A stretch of DNA of 64,000 nucleotides. It comes from Adiantum capillus-veneris (Eukaryota; Streptophyta; Polypodiopsida; Polypodiales; Pteridaceae). The stretch covers positions 60,829,120-60,893,119 of the forward strand of contig CM043956.1 in the NCBI GenBank assembly GCA_014529385.2, read 5' to 3'. The translations under genes and the position numbers were made by a program. Of this stretch, positions 1-10,382 are shown in pieces (position 1 is the stretch's first letter; the number at the start of each line of letters is the position of its first letter). The notes below the pieces were generated by a model. It saw nothing but the letters and a program-made list of their open reading frames with translations. It searched no databases and was not told where the DNA came from.

Positions 1-734
1 CATCGCGCATCGGGCGTGCTCCGGTCTTCACCGCTCATGTCTTACAGGGCATAAGCCATTAAGATCACTTGCAAGAGAAGGATCCAAGATTTGTTTCGAA
101 CTGTTGTTTTTCGCAGAGACAGTAGCATGCAGATGTTGATAGCTACCAAGCAACATATTTCAATTACTTGGCAAGCTTTCAAGAAAAATTTTGCCCGAAG
201 TTGTATGGTTTCTGACATCTTGCTTCGAAGTGCAACTTCTGGTAGAGTGGAGTATCGTGAAATGCTTGCCATGAAAACCCTAGCAGATTATATCTTGAAA
301 TTTCTTGACATCTCTCAGTAGATGTCTCTTCACGAGCAGATGACCTTGGAGGTTTAGTGCGATTGCTATCTTGGGACTACCATCGCCGCCAAAGAAACAT
401 TGTTTGTCCAAGAGCTGATGGACCATGCTGTGCTCGGCTATGACCCTATGGAATGAACCTAACCCTAATTTTTTGGTGCATGTTTCAGGATAGAAAGTCA
501 ATTGACTTTTCGAGCTTGATTGATGTTGAGATTGCTTTTTAAGTTTGAGTTTTGTTTGAGAACTTGTTTGCTGCTCCTGTTTGGAATTTGTTTGAAATGG
601 ATGGTATCTGTTTTGAACCTGTCTTGGTGCTGATTTGAAATGTTTGACTCTGGTTTTAATATTGGTTTCATTGATTGGTGAATTTACTCCCGGGTGGAGA
701 AGTGAGAAATGATGTTTGAGAATGCTTGTTCATA

Positions 735-1030
735 CTCATGGCCCGGACCCTTGTGGTTATTTGCGGGGGGAGTATTTAATGATCGAAAAGTGTTGCTACT
801 CATGGCCTGGACCCTTGTGGTTATTTACGAGGGGGAGTATTAAGAAGTCTGAGTAGTGGTTACTCTCAGCACCTCCAAACGACGTAGGCTGCGGTCTTGG
901 GGGCGTTTGGTTGTAAAAGGCCTCTATATCTCATGGCCCGGACCCTTTTAGGTTATTTGCGGGAGGAGTGATGAGGGAGTCGTTGAACAGCTCATGGCCC
1001 AGACCTGGATGGTTATTTGCGGGGAGAGTG
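735..1030 (+). repeat. Four-copy degenerate repeat with CATGGCCCGGACCC core
   Basis: Four imperfect copies of a roughly 40-bp motif lie at about 735-777, 797-841, 928-970 and 991-1030. Each has CTCATGGCCCGGACC-like sequence, then GGTTATTTGCGGG, then a purine-rich GGGAGTAT/GGGAGTG end. Spacing is irregular (about 60, 130 and 60 bp), so this is not a simple tandem array. The purine-rich ends resemble the polypurine tracts of LTR retrotransposons, and a real LTR-like sequence follows at 1417. I infer degenerate 3' untranslated retroelement DNA. The short open frames in 1-1416 match no family I recognise. Confidence 0.6.
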
Positions 1031-1416
1031 TTCATCGGCGGCTTTATGTTTCTGTGTCTTGTAACATGCATATGTGAGCATTTGTGCTGCATTGTGATGT
1101 GCCAACCGTTGAATATTCCTAATTGGATGAGATTGCCTGGGTATGTAATTTTAGTGCATCAAGACACCCGTGGAAGATCAGTACGGTCTAGGTGGGATGG
1201 CTAATTTTACTACGCCGGAATATCAAGAGTTCCGATCTGGACGAGAGGAGAAGCTAACTCCTTGATCAAAAGAGCCGAAAGGAGAAGCTAACTCCTTAAC
1301 AAAAAGAGCAAATTGATTGTCCCTTGGAATAACCCTCGGAAATTTTTGAGCTAACTTGAGTTGTTTTGCAGATATGCTGTAATCGCGGACAATTACTCTC
1401 TTTCAAGAAGGGGAGA

Positions 1417-2085
1417 TGTAACAAACTGATGACGTGTCAAAGCCTAAAGAATGGAGCCAACTTACAGATGTCGGCCGAGGGGCCTAAACCCTAAGAAGAA
1501 CAAGTAGCAGAAGAAGAAGAAGTCCTATCAACTTATGGGGACCCCGTCCTATGGGGCCGCAAGTGACATAAAGAATTAAAATAAAGCAGGACACACACAC
1601 ACACACAAGAATTGCGAAGTTGGCTGATGACATGGCAGATTTCTGAAAATCACGCTGGCTGATGACGTGGCATGTTGTACGGATTTCCGCGTTTTGCATT
1701 GACTGTTGACGTGGCAGGTTGTACGAATTTTCGTGATTTACGCTAGCAGCTTTTTGGCTTTGCTTTTGGACCAGATGCTTTTGAGTTTGAAGGCTTTTTA
1801 CTGTAAACTGCTTTTGGGGCCTAGGGCTTTTAAATATGAGGTTAAGTTCTCTGGCATGCTTCGTGGAGAAGGTGCAGAGTCTGTAGTACTGGCTTGTACT
1901 GTGTTGATGCAATATAAAGAAATACCGAAAGGGGCGCCAAGGTTTTGGGCCAATACTCTCTGGGGTGGAATTCCGCCACTCCGTGTCGCATGTCGTCCCT
2001 CTCTTTCAGTTTAGTTGTTATTGAAGTGCTAAAAGTCTGTTCAGTATGCTCTTTTCTATTGGTACGTGGTGCCCGTCTTGTGACA
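1417..2085 (+). repeat. LTR-like sequence (probable 3' LTR)
   Basis: It begins TGTAACAAACTGATG immediately after a purine tract (AAGAAGGGGAGA at about 1405-1416, a good polypurine tract) and ends CTTGTGACA, giving TGT...ACA ends. It has ATATAAAG at about 1912-1919. Around 1910-1950 it shares a patch (ATAAAGAA, CCG, AAGG, GGCGCCA) with the LTR at 3889-4588, so the two may belong to related families. It contains repeats of a GCTGATGACGTGGCA motif near 1620-1720. No flanking duplication was found and the partner LTR would lie outside the window. Boundaries are tentative. Confidence 0.45.
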
Positions 2086-2128
2086 AGGATCCCCAATTCC
2101 CTCGTAGTACCTTAAAGTATCGTCTATA

Positions 2129-2153
2129 CCCCCCCCCCCCCCCCCCCCCCCCC
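2129..2153. repeat. Poly(C) homopolymer, 25 bp
   Basis: An uninterrupted run of 25 C. Its true length may be uncertain because such runs are error-prone in sequencing. The stretch from 2154 to 2699 contains no gene I can recognise. Confidence 0.9.
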
Positions 2154-2707
2154 TCTTCCGCCTCCCTTTTTCTTTTAAACGTAAGGTATGTGTGCAAGTT
2201 TTGGGGAGCAATCCCTATTGTACATGATTATGCACGCTTTCCAAAAAAACCCCCAATTGTACGCTCATGTGACACTGTACGGAACGGACTAGTGAATCTC
2301 CCGTACTTAAAATGTGTCTTCTGATTGGATCTCATTGTGCTGTCTTGTTACTAGAAAAGAAAAAAGTAAAGCTGGTGAAGAAGCAGTCAAGTGAATATGG
2401 TATTTCGAAAAAGTCATGAGCATGTAGGCAAAGGTGGGAGGAGCTAGCTGAAGACAGGCGTTGGTTGTCCCATCTTTTAGATCATCAATGTTTCACCTCA
2501 AAAGAGTTTCACTTATAGTTTGGTTTCTTGGCTCTGTGGTTCCACATCAAGAAAATGAGGCCAATGACTTCAAGTACAAAATAGATTGGAAGGTGCTTCT
2601 AATTATTCAATTTCCTTTATGTTTTAAACTTTTATTTTGAAGCTTGGATTGACAAATATTATTGAGTTTTGCCATACTTAATTCTTTTTTGACTAGGGGG
2701 TTTGCAG

Positions 2708-3053
2708 CATAGCAGCTAAAATACGCGTATTTTATTTAGAATACACGACGTCCTGTATTGAAACGTACAATACGTTTCATAACGTTTTCTATTCTAACGT
2801 TTTTTTTGCTCAAAACATATGTCTTTTTCTAGTTGATCAATTGTGTTTTAGAGCTTCATGGTGCTTGTTTATGTATGTTATGGTTAAATATTGAAGAGTC
2901 ATTGAGGATGTCCATGAACCGCTTCATTTGTTCTTATTAAAGTATCATATATAAAAAAGTTGACGTATTTTATTTTTTATTCTTAAAAATACGTCTAGTA
3001 CGTGTATTGTACACCGCGTATTAAACGTCCCGTCCCGTCCCGTAGCTGCTATG
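2708..3053. mobile_element. Non-autonomous hAT-like MITE (346 bp)
   Basis: The terminal inverted repeats are CATAGCAGCTA at 2708-2718 and TAGCTGCTATG at 3043-3053, a perfect 11-bp match. They are flanked by a perfect 8-bp direct duplication GTTTGCAG at 2700-2707 and 3054-3061. Subterminal DNA at both ends is rich in ATACG/CGTATT motifs, and the right end has a CCCGT triplication. An 8-bp duplication is typical of the hAT superfamily. There is no open frame of useful length, so it must be moved in trans. The boundaries are directly visible; the superfamily is inferred from duplication length. Confidence 0.85.
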
Positions 3054-3061
3054 GTTTGCAG

Positions 3062-3888
3062 TTGATGTGGGTGGCACTCTCAATTAAATACAGTAGTTAT
3101 CAAAGGCGACGGGGGTATTTGTCACCAGGAGGTGTTATTTTCTTGTTGCCTTCTCTAAATTTGTACTACATATTTTTATTTATTTTATTTTTACTTGTTT
3201 TCCCCTGAACCTTTGAAAAGGTGCAAGTGGACATGGCATGGCCAGTGTGAAACGGCTGTGGCAGAATGGTTTCTCACATCGGGAGTCTAGGTTGGTCAGT
3301 CTGGGACTGGTCGGGCCAGTTAGCTTTGAATTCCGATGGGTATGGAAGCTTGTGTGGGCCAGATGGAATTTGGGCCACTCGGCAAGTCACTTATAACTTT
3401 ATAAGTTAGTGGGAACTAGAGAATTAACTCAAAAGGGGGCAAACTAGACACATGGCGGCTTCAGGTGGATTTTCTACTTCCATCAGCAAGAGGGGGTGCC
3501 CAATTTGAGAGCTGAGGCTGATTTTTGCAAGTAAGTGACCTACAATGTGTGTGTGAGTAGTGGGTGCAGGTTTACAGCTTTAATGGAAAGCTTGCCTTCT
3601 CCTTTGTCTCATGTAGCACGATGATATGCTCTTCTGCATCTCTCTCCCCCCTTTGCACATATTGTAATGCCCCACTAGCAGATGATCATGTATAGTTCTG
3701 TGGGTTTTATGCGCGTTTGCTAAGGCAAGAGCCTTCTGAACAGGAACCGGATTAGCTAATTGCTAATCCCCCACAGGTACACACAACCCTGTCGCGAAGG
3801 AACGCGAATTTGGAGAGTTTTCTCACGTGAAAACTCCTCCAAATCACAGGGCAACTGTCCCATTGCGTGCAGAATGTCTTGGGGAGCG
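3062..3888. other. Intergenic or retroelement-derived stretch, no gene seen
   Basis: No coding sequence is recognised. The segment ends with TCTTGGGGAGCG directly before the LTR at 3889, which could act as its polypurine tract and would make that LTR a 3' copy. Confidence 0.4.
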
Positions 3889-4588
3889 TGTTGATGCATT
3901 AGCTTTGTCCGAAACGACCCAAAACAGAGAAATACAGCCTACTATGTAAAATTGCAGGTTTAGGGTTTCTCTCCTAAAGTGCACCAGAACTTCACAGAAG
4001 CTTCGGGGAAGCTAGAGTGTAGGAGTTTGGGTATTTTTTAGAGGCTGTAACAGTGAAAAACAACGCTCACAGAAGGCTCCAAATTTGCATGGGAAGTCAC
4101 CCCTGACTCGTACTTTTGGTCTATATAGGTTATAGAGCCCACAGAAGGCTCTAGAATTGCATGGGAAGTCACCCCTGACTTGTACTTTTGGTCTATACAG
4201 GTTATAGAGCCGTTATGTTGTCAAAATTGGGCCAAATTTCAAAATTACAGCCCTAGTTAGGTTCGCCAACCCACGGAAGGCTCCAAAATTGCATGGGAAG
4301 TCACCCCTGACTTGTACTTTTGGTCTATACAGGTTATAGAGCCGTTATGTTGTCGAAATTGGGCCAAATTTCGAAATTACAGCCCTAGACAGGTTTAGAC
4401 AGCTTGTAAAGTTGCTTGGGGAATTCCCATCTTAATCAAATAAAGAAGAACCGCAAGGGCGCCAGTTTTTGGGGCGCCAGTGTTGAGTCTCTCTCTCTTT
4501 CCCATCAGTACTCTGTGTGTAATTAACGGGTTGTAGATTTGGTACCGCCCTTTACTGTGTATTGGATGGTTATATGGTTCCATCAACA
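3889..4588 (+). repeat. LTR of a retroelement (700 bp)
   Basis: Starts TGTTGATG and ends CATCAACA, a perfect 8-bp terminal inversion of the kind LTRs carry. A purine-rich GGGGAGCG precedes it. Near 4438-4480 it has AAATAAAGAAGAACCG followed by two GGCGCCAG motifs, similar to the LTR at 1417. No tRNA-primer site follows; instead a truncated Ty3/gypsy gag begins within about 20 bp. It is therefore either a 3'/solo LTR or a 5' LTR with the leader deleted. The 5 bp on each side do not match. Confidence 0.65.
4068..4390 (+). repeat. Tandem repeat inside the LTR
   Basis: Units start at about 4068, 4140 and 4271 with (A/G)GAAGGCTC, then GCATGGGAAGTCACCCCTGA and GGTCTATA(T/C)AGGTTATAGAGCC. The second and third are extended by a GTTATGTTGTC(A/G)AAATTGGGCC block, giving a higher-order unit of about 131 bp. 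Repeats at this position are common in plant LTR U3 regions, where they can act as enhancers; that role is inference here. Confidence 0.8.
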
Positions 4589-4645
4589 GGATAAGACAGC
4601 ATATGTAAGTGGAAACTTTTCAGAGTCTTCCAAGATGCTCAAGGC

Positions 4646-5078
4646 TGTGAGGATTCTAGGTGCTAATCCTTAATTAAGTACTTAAACTCATGATTAAGAC
4701 TTAAGAAACTGAAATTGAACTTAGAACAAGACTTAGAAGACTCTGTGTTTGATTGATTGAATGTGTGATACAAGGGCTCCTTATATAGGAGACGAAGAGA
4801 CATAAATGAAAAGACACATCTCTTGGTGAAGAGACACGACTTTAGACGTAAAGACACATCCTTTCGACGAAGAGCTGCAACCATTGGGCGAAGAGTTGCA
4901 CCCGTAGAGCGAAGGGGTGTGACCATTCGTCGAAGGAGTGTGACTTTTGGCGGAGAGACACGTCCTTTGGGTGAAGAGGTGTGACCATCCAAGCGCAAGG
5001 GTCCTCCTTGGCATCGCACTTCGCGTATCTGCAACTAGGAGTAGATGTATTGCTGTTAACATAGTCACAATCGTGACA
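4646..5078 (-). repeat. 3' LTR of the Gag-protease element
   Basis: 433 bp, the left-hand copy. On the minus strand it begins TGTCACGATTG and ends GAATCCTCACA. A TATA-like CTATATAAGG lies on the minus strand at about 4775-4786. The U3 part (4795-4995) is made of degenerate units of about 20-24 bp with a recurring GAAGAG core on the plus strand, a local minisatellite shared by both LTR copies. Confidence 0.93.
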
Positions 5079-5287
5079 TTCCCTCCCATTTAAAATGAGA
5101 GCCCGTGTCAAAGAAATGACTTCTGATGTTGATAGAACTCTGGGAAAGCATTGAATCTTCGAAAATCTTCAGTCTTTGAGTTGTCAGAAACGTTTGTCTT
5201 GAACCTTTGCCTCTTGTGAAACCTTTTTGCTTTGATTGCTAAGTCCCATATCATTGCATTGTTCAAAGACTTTTTTGAGGAATCTGG

Positions 5288-6410
5288 CTAAATCAGGTTG
5301 ACTGCAACAAGAGGTTGATCTTCAAAATCCTTCTTGTGATGTAAGATTTCTGGTTCAAAATCTTCCAGTAACTGCGAAATATTTGGGGAAGAGGAAATCT
5401 TCTCAAGATACTCTTCAGATGGGGTAACTTCAACTTTAGTAATCACTGGAGAGGATTTTGGTTTGAGACTGTAATCATCTTCCAATAACGAATCCCAAAA
5501 TTCTTCAGAATCATCTTCTAGAATTGTAACTTCACGACTTGTAATTGGCATATCATCATCCAGTAAAGAATCAAAGAAAGCATAGTCATCTTCAGACTCA
5601 GAATCTGCAACTATATCTTTATCTTTGTCTTCATCAATTGATTCAGGAAAAGTTAATGAATTCAAAAGTTCATCAATAATAATATCTGCATCTGCATCGG
5701 AAATCATATTCTCTTCATAATCCACTGTATCATGCTGTTTGACTAGTACACGCGAGGCTTGAATCACTCTTTCCGCATGAGAAAGCCCGTTTAAAGTCAA
5801 TTCACGTCCATCTTTGAACAAATTGATAGTATGTCCTCGAAAGCTAATTGCTGGATCATATTGGAATAACCAATGCTGACCAAGAATCATGTCGTAATAA
5901 GATAAAGGCATGACTTCAAAATCCAATTGATCTGCATAAGTTTGAATCTCGAACTGCAACTGTCGAACTGTCTGATCACAAGTCAAAATTGATCCATCTG
6001 CTAATTCCACATCATATAAGTGAGATGTCTTCTGAGTTGGTAAGCCAAGCTGTTGAACTATCTGAGTGCTGACAAAATTATTCGAGCATCCGCTGTCCAC
6101 CAAAATATTGATGGAGCGACCATTGAGTAGTCCAAGAAGGTTCAAAACTTGCTTTGAGAGAGGCTCCAAAACTGAAGAATTGCACTGAGCATGCTTCATA
6201 AGAATACTCGTATCTTCTGAGACACGAATCGTATCGACCACTGATTTTCCTTTATCCTTATCAGAATCTGGTTGTTCAGAATTCGATGGTGTTTCTACGT
6301 TGGAATTTCTTTTCAAATTAGACGGATTTGGTCTCTTTGGACATTGATACCATCTATGGTCACCATTGCAAATTGTACATAATACTTCCTTCTTTGAAGT
6401 CGAAGATCCA
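5288..6410 (-). CDS. CCHC zinc knuckle plus retropepsin-like aspartic protease
   Basis: Downstream part of the Gag-protease coding region, on the minus strand. The open frame has no ATG at its head: a TTG at 6316 was the only listed start, and the same frame runs upstream to at least 6410. I therefore read it as continuing from Gag, presumably by fusion or frameshift. A knuckle CTICNGDHRWYQC (CX2CX3HX4C) lies at 6341-6379. Counted from 6316, residues 73-78 are VDSGCS, the protease catalytic Asp-Ser-Gly, and residues 143-150 are MILGQHWL, the second conserved protease strand. Residues from about 195 form an acidic tail with repeated EEFWDSLLEDD-like segments of unknown role. The frame stops at 5288, about 200 bp before the polypurine tract and LTR, with no polymerase in between. 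Confidence 0.8.
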
Positions 6411-6582
6411 TTTGACGAAGAGCCTTGCTGAGGATTGGAATGCCGATCTTGAGAAAAATCACGTTCTTTATCTCGATCAAGTGGAGGAACATGTGAAGAT
6501 CTGCTTTCAGATTGTCTATCTTGAGAATAGAACCTTGAAGTTGAATAAGGTTGCGTTGCGTTGCTTGCTGTCTGAACTGAGA

Positions 6583-7436
6583 CTAATGTTGCTGACTTTG
6601 ACTATAGCTATCTCTGCGATCACGCTGTGAAAAGCGAGCGCTATTTGAAGATCTGTTACCAGGGAGAAAATTCCGTGCAGGGCGTCGATTATCGCCAAGA
6701 CGCTCCACATAGGCAATTGCAGCATCCAAGGTGGTAGGGTTGTATTTGTGCACATTGTCCTTCAAGTTGGGTTTGAGTCCGTCGATAAAGCTGCGAAGTT
6801 TATCAGAGGGACTAAGGGTCTCTATCTCCAGAGTTGGCCTTTGGAACTCTGTGGTGTACGCGGCCAAGGAACCCGTCTGGCTCAGGCGGCGAAGAGAGGA
6901 CCGGGCATGAAAATCCGCATTGGCAGGTTCGAACGCCTTGCGAATAGCACGCCGGAATTTATCCCAAGAAGGTGTGTGTTTACCATCAGCAACCCATCGT
7001 TGCCACCATAGAAATGCTGTGTCCTTGAGCAGAGAACTGGCAAGTGCAACGATAAGTAAATCTCCATTTTGAATAGCCATTGGTCCAGCACGCGCTTATC
7101 GCGGCGACCAGTGTGTGGTTCCGGCAATTTAACATCGAGCTTCTTCTTCTGTGCAGCATTAAAAATTTTATGAAGTAATTGAAGTTCGCGATTGTCTACC
7201 TCTTCAGTTGGATCTGGTTCTTTTGGTTCGTCCACTGAAGCTTCGGAAGAAGGTGTTGAAGATGCTGCATTAGTAGTTTGAGAAACAGCAGGTCGACTTC
7301 GAGAAGTGTTTTCTGTGTGCATTTCATCCAAGCGAGTGTGAAGTGATGTGAGGCTTATGGAAAGTGTGGCCATCTGCTCCTTGATAAGCGTAAGGGCATC
7401 GTCAGATTGACCACCTCTATCTTGAGAATTCGGCAT
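6583..7436 (-). pseudogene. Ty3/gypsy-type Gag, frameshifted
   Basis: Gag of the same minus-strand element. An ATG at 7436 opens MPNSQDRGGQ, followed by a low-complexity Ser/Thr/Glu stretch and KLPEPHTGRRDKRVLDQW. A second frame (from about 7080 to 6583) carries the retrotransposon gag core with TAFLWWQRWV, AIRKAFEP, SLRRLSQTGSLAAYTTEF and FIDGLKPNLK. The two halves are offset by a frame and meet at about 7060-7090, so this copy has a frameshift or small deletion there. The second frame stops at 6583, before the knuckle. Gag is the capsid protein that packages the RNA; this copy probably cannot make it intact. Confidence 0.75.
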
Positions 7437-8329
7437 GGTTACACCTTAAAGGGAACTGGAACAGGTGCTAAAGCAGGTTTTTGAAACGGTTACAGCTTTT
7501 GGGACGGGAGCAGGGACGGGAGCACCGCGTGCAGGAGAAGCACACCATGCCAGCGTTGGAGGATGGGGTAGGAGCAGTTTGCAAAAACTGAGATCGCTGG
7601 TCTTTTACTCACGCAATATGAAGTTGTTTTTTTTTTTAAAAGTGAAGTGACTTCACACCTTTTATTAAATTGGTCTTGGTCAACTGTAGGTGTCCGGCCA
7701 ATTTAATAATGTGTAAAAGTATAGCCAGTAGCGTAAAAGTCCAGAATCGATGGTTGCGTAAGTAATTCCGTACGCTATGTGAAGGGTTGGGCCAGTGAAT
7801 GGGTAGCGCAAACATGAAGAGTTGCTACGCAATGGGTGCGCCAGTAAAGGGGTAGCACTAAGGGGTGCCTACACCAGAACACTCAGTCTGCAAGGGGTGT
7901 GACCTTTCATAGGGGCACACACAGAGCAGCACCTATTCACGAAGGGGTGTTGACGGCCGAATTTGATTGTTGAAGAGGTGCAGCCAGCGTGAAAGGTCAC
8001 GAGTGGGAAGGGCTGCCCACGCACACGCAAGGGGTGAGCATGTGAAGAGTTGGCTCCAAGGGGTACACTGTTGCATATGCCAAAGGGTGCATCGTCCGGG
8101 TACGCGACACACATACTCTGGGTACGTCACACATTCACACACGCTGCTGTCCTGTTTCTGTTTATACTCCTTTTATGTGCGTAGAATTAAATCGGTTACC
8201 TCATATGCGTAGCAGAAGTACACCATCTTTCCTCTGCGGCCATACAACACGCGAGGTGAGGGTCGTGGGTAGGGTCGGCAACGGCGAGGCTAGGTAGACG
8301 CCAAGTCCAAAGGCCCGGGAAAAAAATTT

Positions 8330-8341
8330 GCTCTGATACCA
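8330..8341 (-). promoter_or_regulatory. Primer-binding site, initiator tRNA-Met
   Basis: On the minus strand this reads TGGTATCAGAGC, complementary to the 3' end of initiator methionine tRNA, one base from the end of the 5' LTR. It fixes the element's orientation. Confidence 0.9.
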
Positions 8342-8342
8342 C

Positions 8343-8775
8343 TGTGAGGATTCTAGGTGCTAATCCTTAATTAAGTACTGAAACTCATGATTAAGACTTT
8401 AGAAACTGAAACTGAACTTAGAACAAGACTTAGAAGACTCTGTGTTTGATTGATTGAATGTGTGATACAAGGGCTCCTTATATAGGAGACGAAGAGACAT
8501 AAATGAAAAGACACGTCTCTTGGTGAAGAGACACGACTTTAGACGTAAAGACACATCCTTTCGACGAAGAGCTGCAACCATTGGGCGAAGAGTCGCACCC
8601 ATAGAGCGAAGGGGTGTGACCATTCGTCGAAGGAGTGTGACTTTTGGCGAAGAGACACGTCCTTTGGGTGAAGAGGTGTGACCATCCAAGCGCAGGGGTC
8701 CTCCTTGGCATGGCACTTCGCGTATCTGCAACTAGGAGTAGATGTATTGCTGTTAACATAGTCACAATCGCGACA
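8343..8775 (-). repeat. 5' LTR of the Gag-protease element
   Basis: 433 bp, the right-hand copy, colinear with 4646-5078 without gaps and with about 10 base differences. It is followed by AAGGC at 8776-8780, the duplicated target. Confidence 0.93.
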
Positions 8776-9822
8776 AAGGCTGCCACCTTTTTGGAGGGTA
8801 ATGCGTAGAGATGGTGGACCACATTGTTAAATCAGGGCCAAGCACCTACAACATGGGTCCAGTTTAAACAAATATTTACTCCTGTGTGGCTCACAAACAC
8901 TTTCGAGGTGGATGTGATCACGGCCTAGTATGAATTGAATGCGTCAAATTGTGCAAGTCTGGAAAAGTACAATCAGAAATTTTGGGATGCCTTGCTACCC
9001 ATAAGCTCTTACAGGTTTGTACCATTGACAAAATAGATTGAAAGGTATTGTTGTGAATTGCCAAAGGAAATCAGGGACTATTGTACGAAGACCAATGTCA
9101 TCAACATTATGCAGTTGATGGAGAATGTGATAGTGGCCAATAACTTCTTGTAGGGTAAATCCAATGGATTTAAAGGCAACAACAAGGAGTCCCAGGGCAA
9201 GCAATTTTCAGCCAAGGGCAATGTCACAACAAGTCTCACTGCGCCACCTTTCAAGAAGAAGCCTTTTGAAATTTGGAGGACAGAGGCAGTTTAAACCTTC
9301 TTCTGGGCAAAGCCCATTTTTCTGGCAAGACATTTGAGGAGAGGAAAGCTCTAAGAGAGGCCAAGAAATGCTACATTTGTGAAGAGGAGGGACATTTTGC
9401 TACTGAATGCCCGCAGAGGAAGTCACAGGATAAGGATGACAAGTCAGAGCATAAAGGGAGGAAGCCAAAGCCCAGTGCAGGACTTGTCCCAGATTTGGTT
9501 GGTGACCAACCAAATATAGATGCCACGGAACCTTGCAGAGCTTGGGGCAGAGTTAGAGACTAGACAATGCTGGTTTTCTTTGATCCAGGAGCCTGTGCAA
9601 ATTTTATTATCACTAGAATTGGCATCAAAGTTGGGCATTCGTGCAGAGGAGATGGGTATGACAGGTGAAGCAGGTTTGGCATGCCTAGGCCAGTCAGAGC
9701 CTGTTACTCCCATTTTGGGGAAGCTTCGTCTGCACATTCAAAATTCTGTGGATGCGGAAGAATTCCATATTATGCCACTTGAGGTCTGTGATGTGTTATT
9801 GGGTATCCCATGGTGTTACAAG
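8776..9822 (+). pseudogene. Older Ty3/gypsy gag-protease, split by the element above
   Basis: Plus-strand remnant. Removing the insert joins FSESSKMLKA (before 4645) to AATFLEGNA (after 8780) in one frame, which confirms the insertion point. Recognisable Gag text includes RWWTTLLNQGQAP, WVQFKQIF and YNQKFWDALLP, then a knuckle CYICEEEGHFATEC at about 9370-9411. A protease follows around 9568-9822: FFDPGACANFI in one frame, then ELASKLGIRAEEMG and CDVLLGIPW in another. Several in-frame stops and at least two frameshifts make it non-functional. It ends abruptly at the LTR starting at 9823. Confidence 0.85.
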
Positions 9823-10077
9823 TGTTAAAGTTTAGGCATCTCAAGTGAACTGCCAATGTGATCCCATTATTTAGTTTGGCTTTTAGGTATTTATTTTACT
9901 TATTTGTCAAAGTCTTGGGTAGGGCAATTTACTAGGCTTGCTATATAAGCAACCCCTTGCCTCCATTGTATACACATTCAGTTATTTATTGCCAAGGTTG
10001 ATTGGTTCAGGAGACTCTCTCTCTCTCTCGTGCTCACTGCCCTTGGTCTCTACGCTTCCGCATGGTTGACTTTGACA
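9823..10077 (+). repeat. 5' LTR of another retroelement (255 bp)
   Basis: Starts TGTTAAAG and ends CTTTGACA (7 of 8 bases inverted), has a TATA-like GCTATATAAG at about 9940 and a short CT tract near 10017-10029. A tRNA-Met primer-binding site follows directly. It interrupts the older gypsy protease, so it is probably an insertion into it. I could not find the matching 3' LTR; a related LTR end occurs at 14471-14523. Confidence 0.75.
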
Positions 10078-10089
10078 TGGTATCAGAGC
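10078..10089 (+). promoter_or_regulatory. Primer-binding site, initiator tRNA-Met
   Basis: TGGTATCAGAGC immediately after the LTR end at 10077, with no spacer. Confidence 0.85.
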
Positions 10090-10382
10090 GTCTCAGGCTA
10101 GAGGAGGAAAAATCTGAAATTAAAATCTTGTAGGAGCTAATAATGTTGACCTAATCACACATGTTGACCTTTAATTAGCAATAATGTGTCTGTCAAAATA
10201 CACATAAACACTCTTGTAGGAGCTTCCTGTTAGCATTGGATATGGTAGTTTTTTTCTGATTCTTTTGCATTCAACTTGGGAGTAATTGCTCATGCTTGCA
10301 TGATGTCCAATGTCTAGGGAATTATTGCAGTGCTTTTGTTGCATGGTCACTTCATAATGCACCTGATTTGTTTTCTTTTTAG

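Larger units (their letters stand above)
4646..8775 (-). mobile_element. Non-autonomous LTR retrotransposon with Gag and protease only
   Basis: Complete element on the minus strand. Two 433-bp LTRs (4646-5078 and 8343-8775) begin and end TG...CA. They are flanked by the same 5-bp target duplication AAGGC (4641-4645 and 8776-8780). A primer-binding site for initiator tRNA-Met lies at 8330-8341 next to the 5' LTR, and a polypurine tract (minus AAATGGGAGGGA) lies at about 5079-5090 next to the 3' LTR. The body encodes a Ty3/gypsy-type Gag, a CCHC knuckle and an aspartic protease. There is no reverse transcriptase or integrase between protease and LTR. This is the architecture described in plants as TR-GAG elements, here with protease added. 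I count about 10 differences between the LTRs (about 2.3%), so insertion is fairly recent. Confidence 0.93.

Noticed and set aside
735-1030. CRISPR-like array of spaced repeats
   Set aside because: Repeats are imperfect, spacing is irregular, there are only four, and the context is eukaryotic retroelement DNA.
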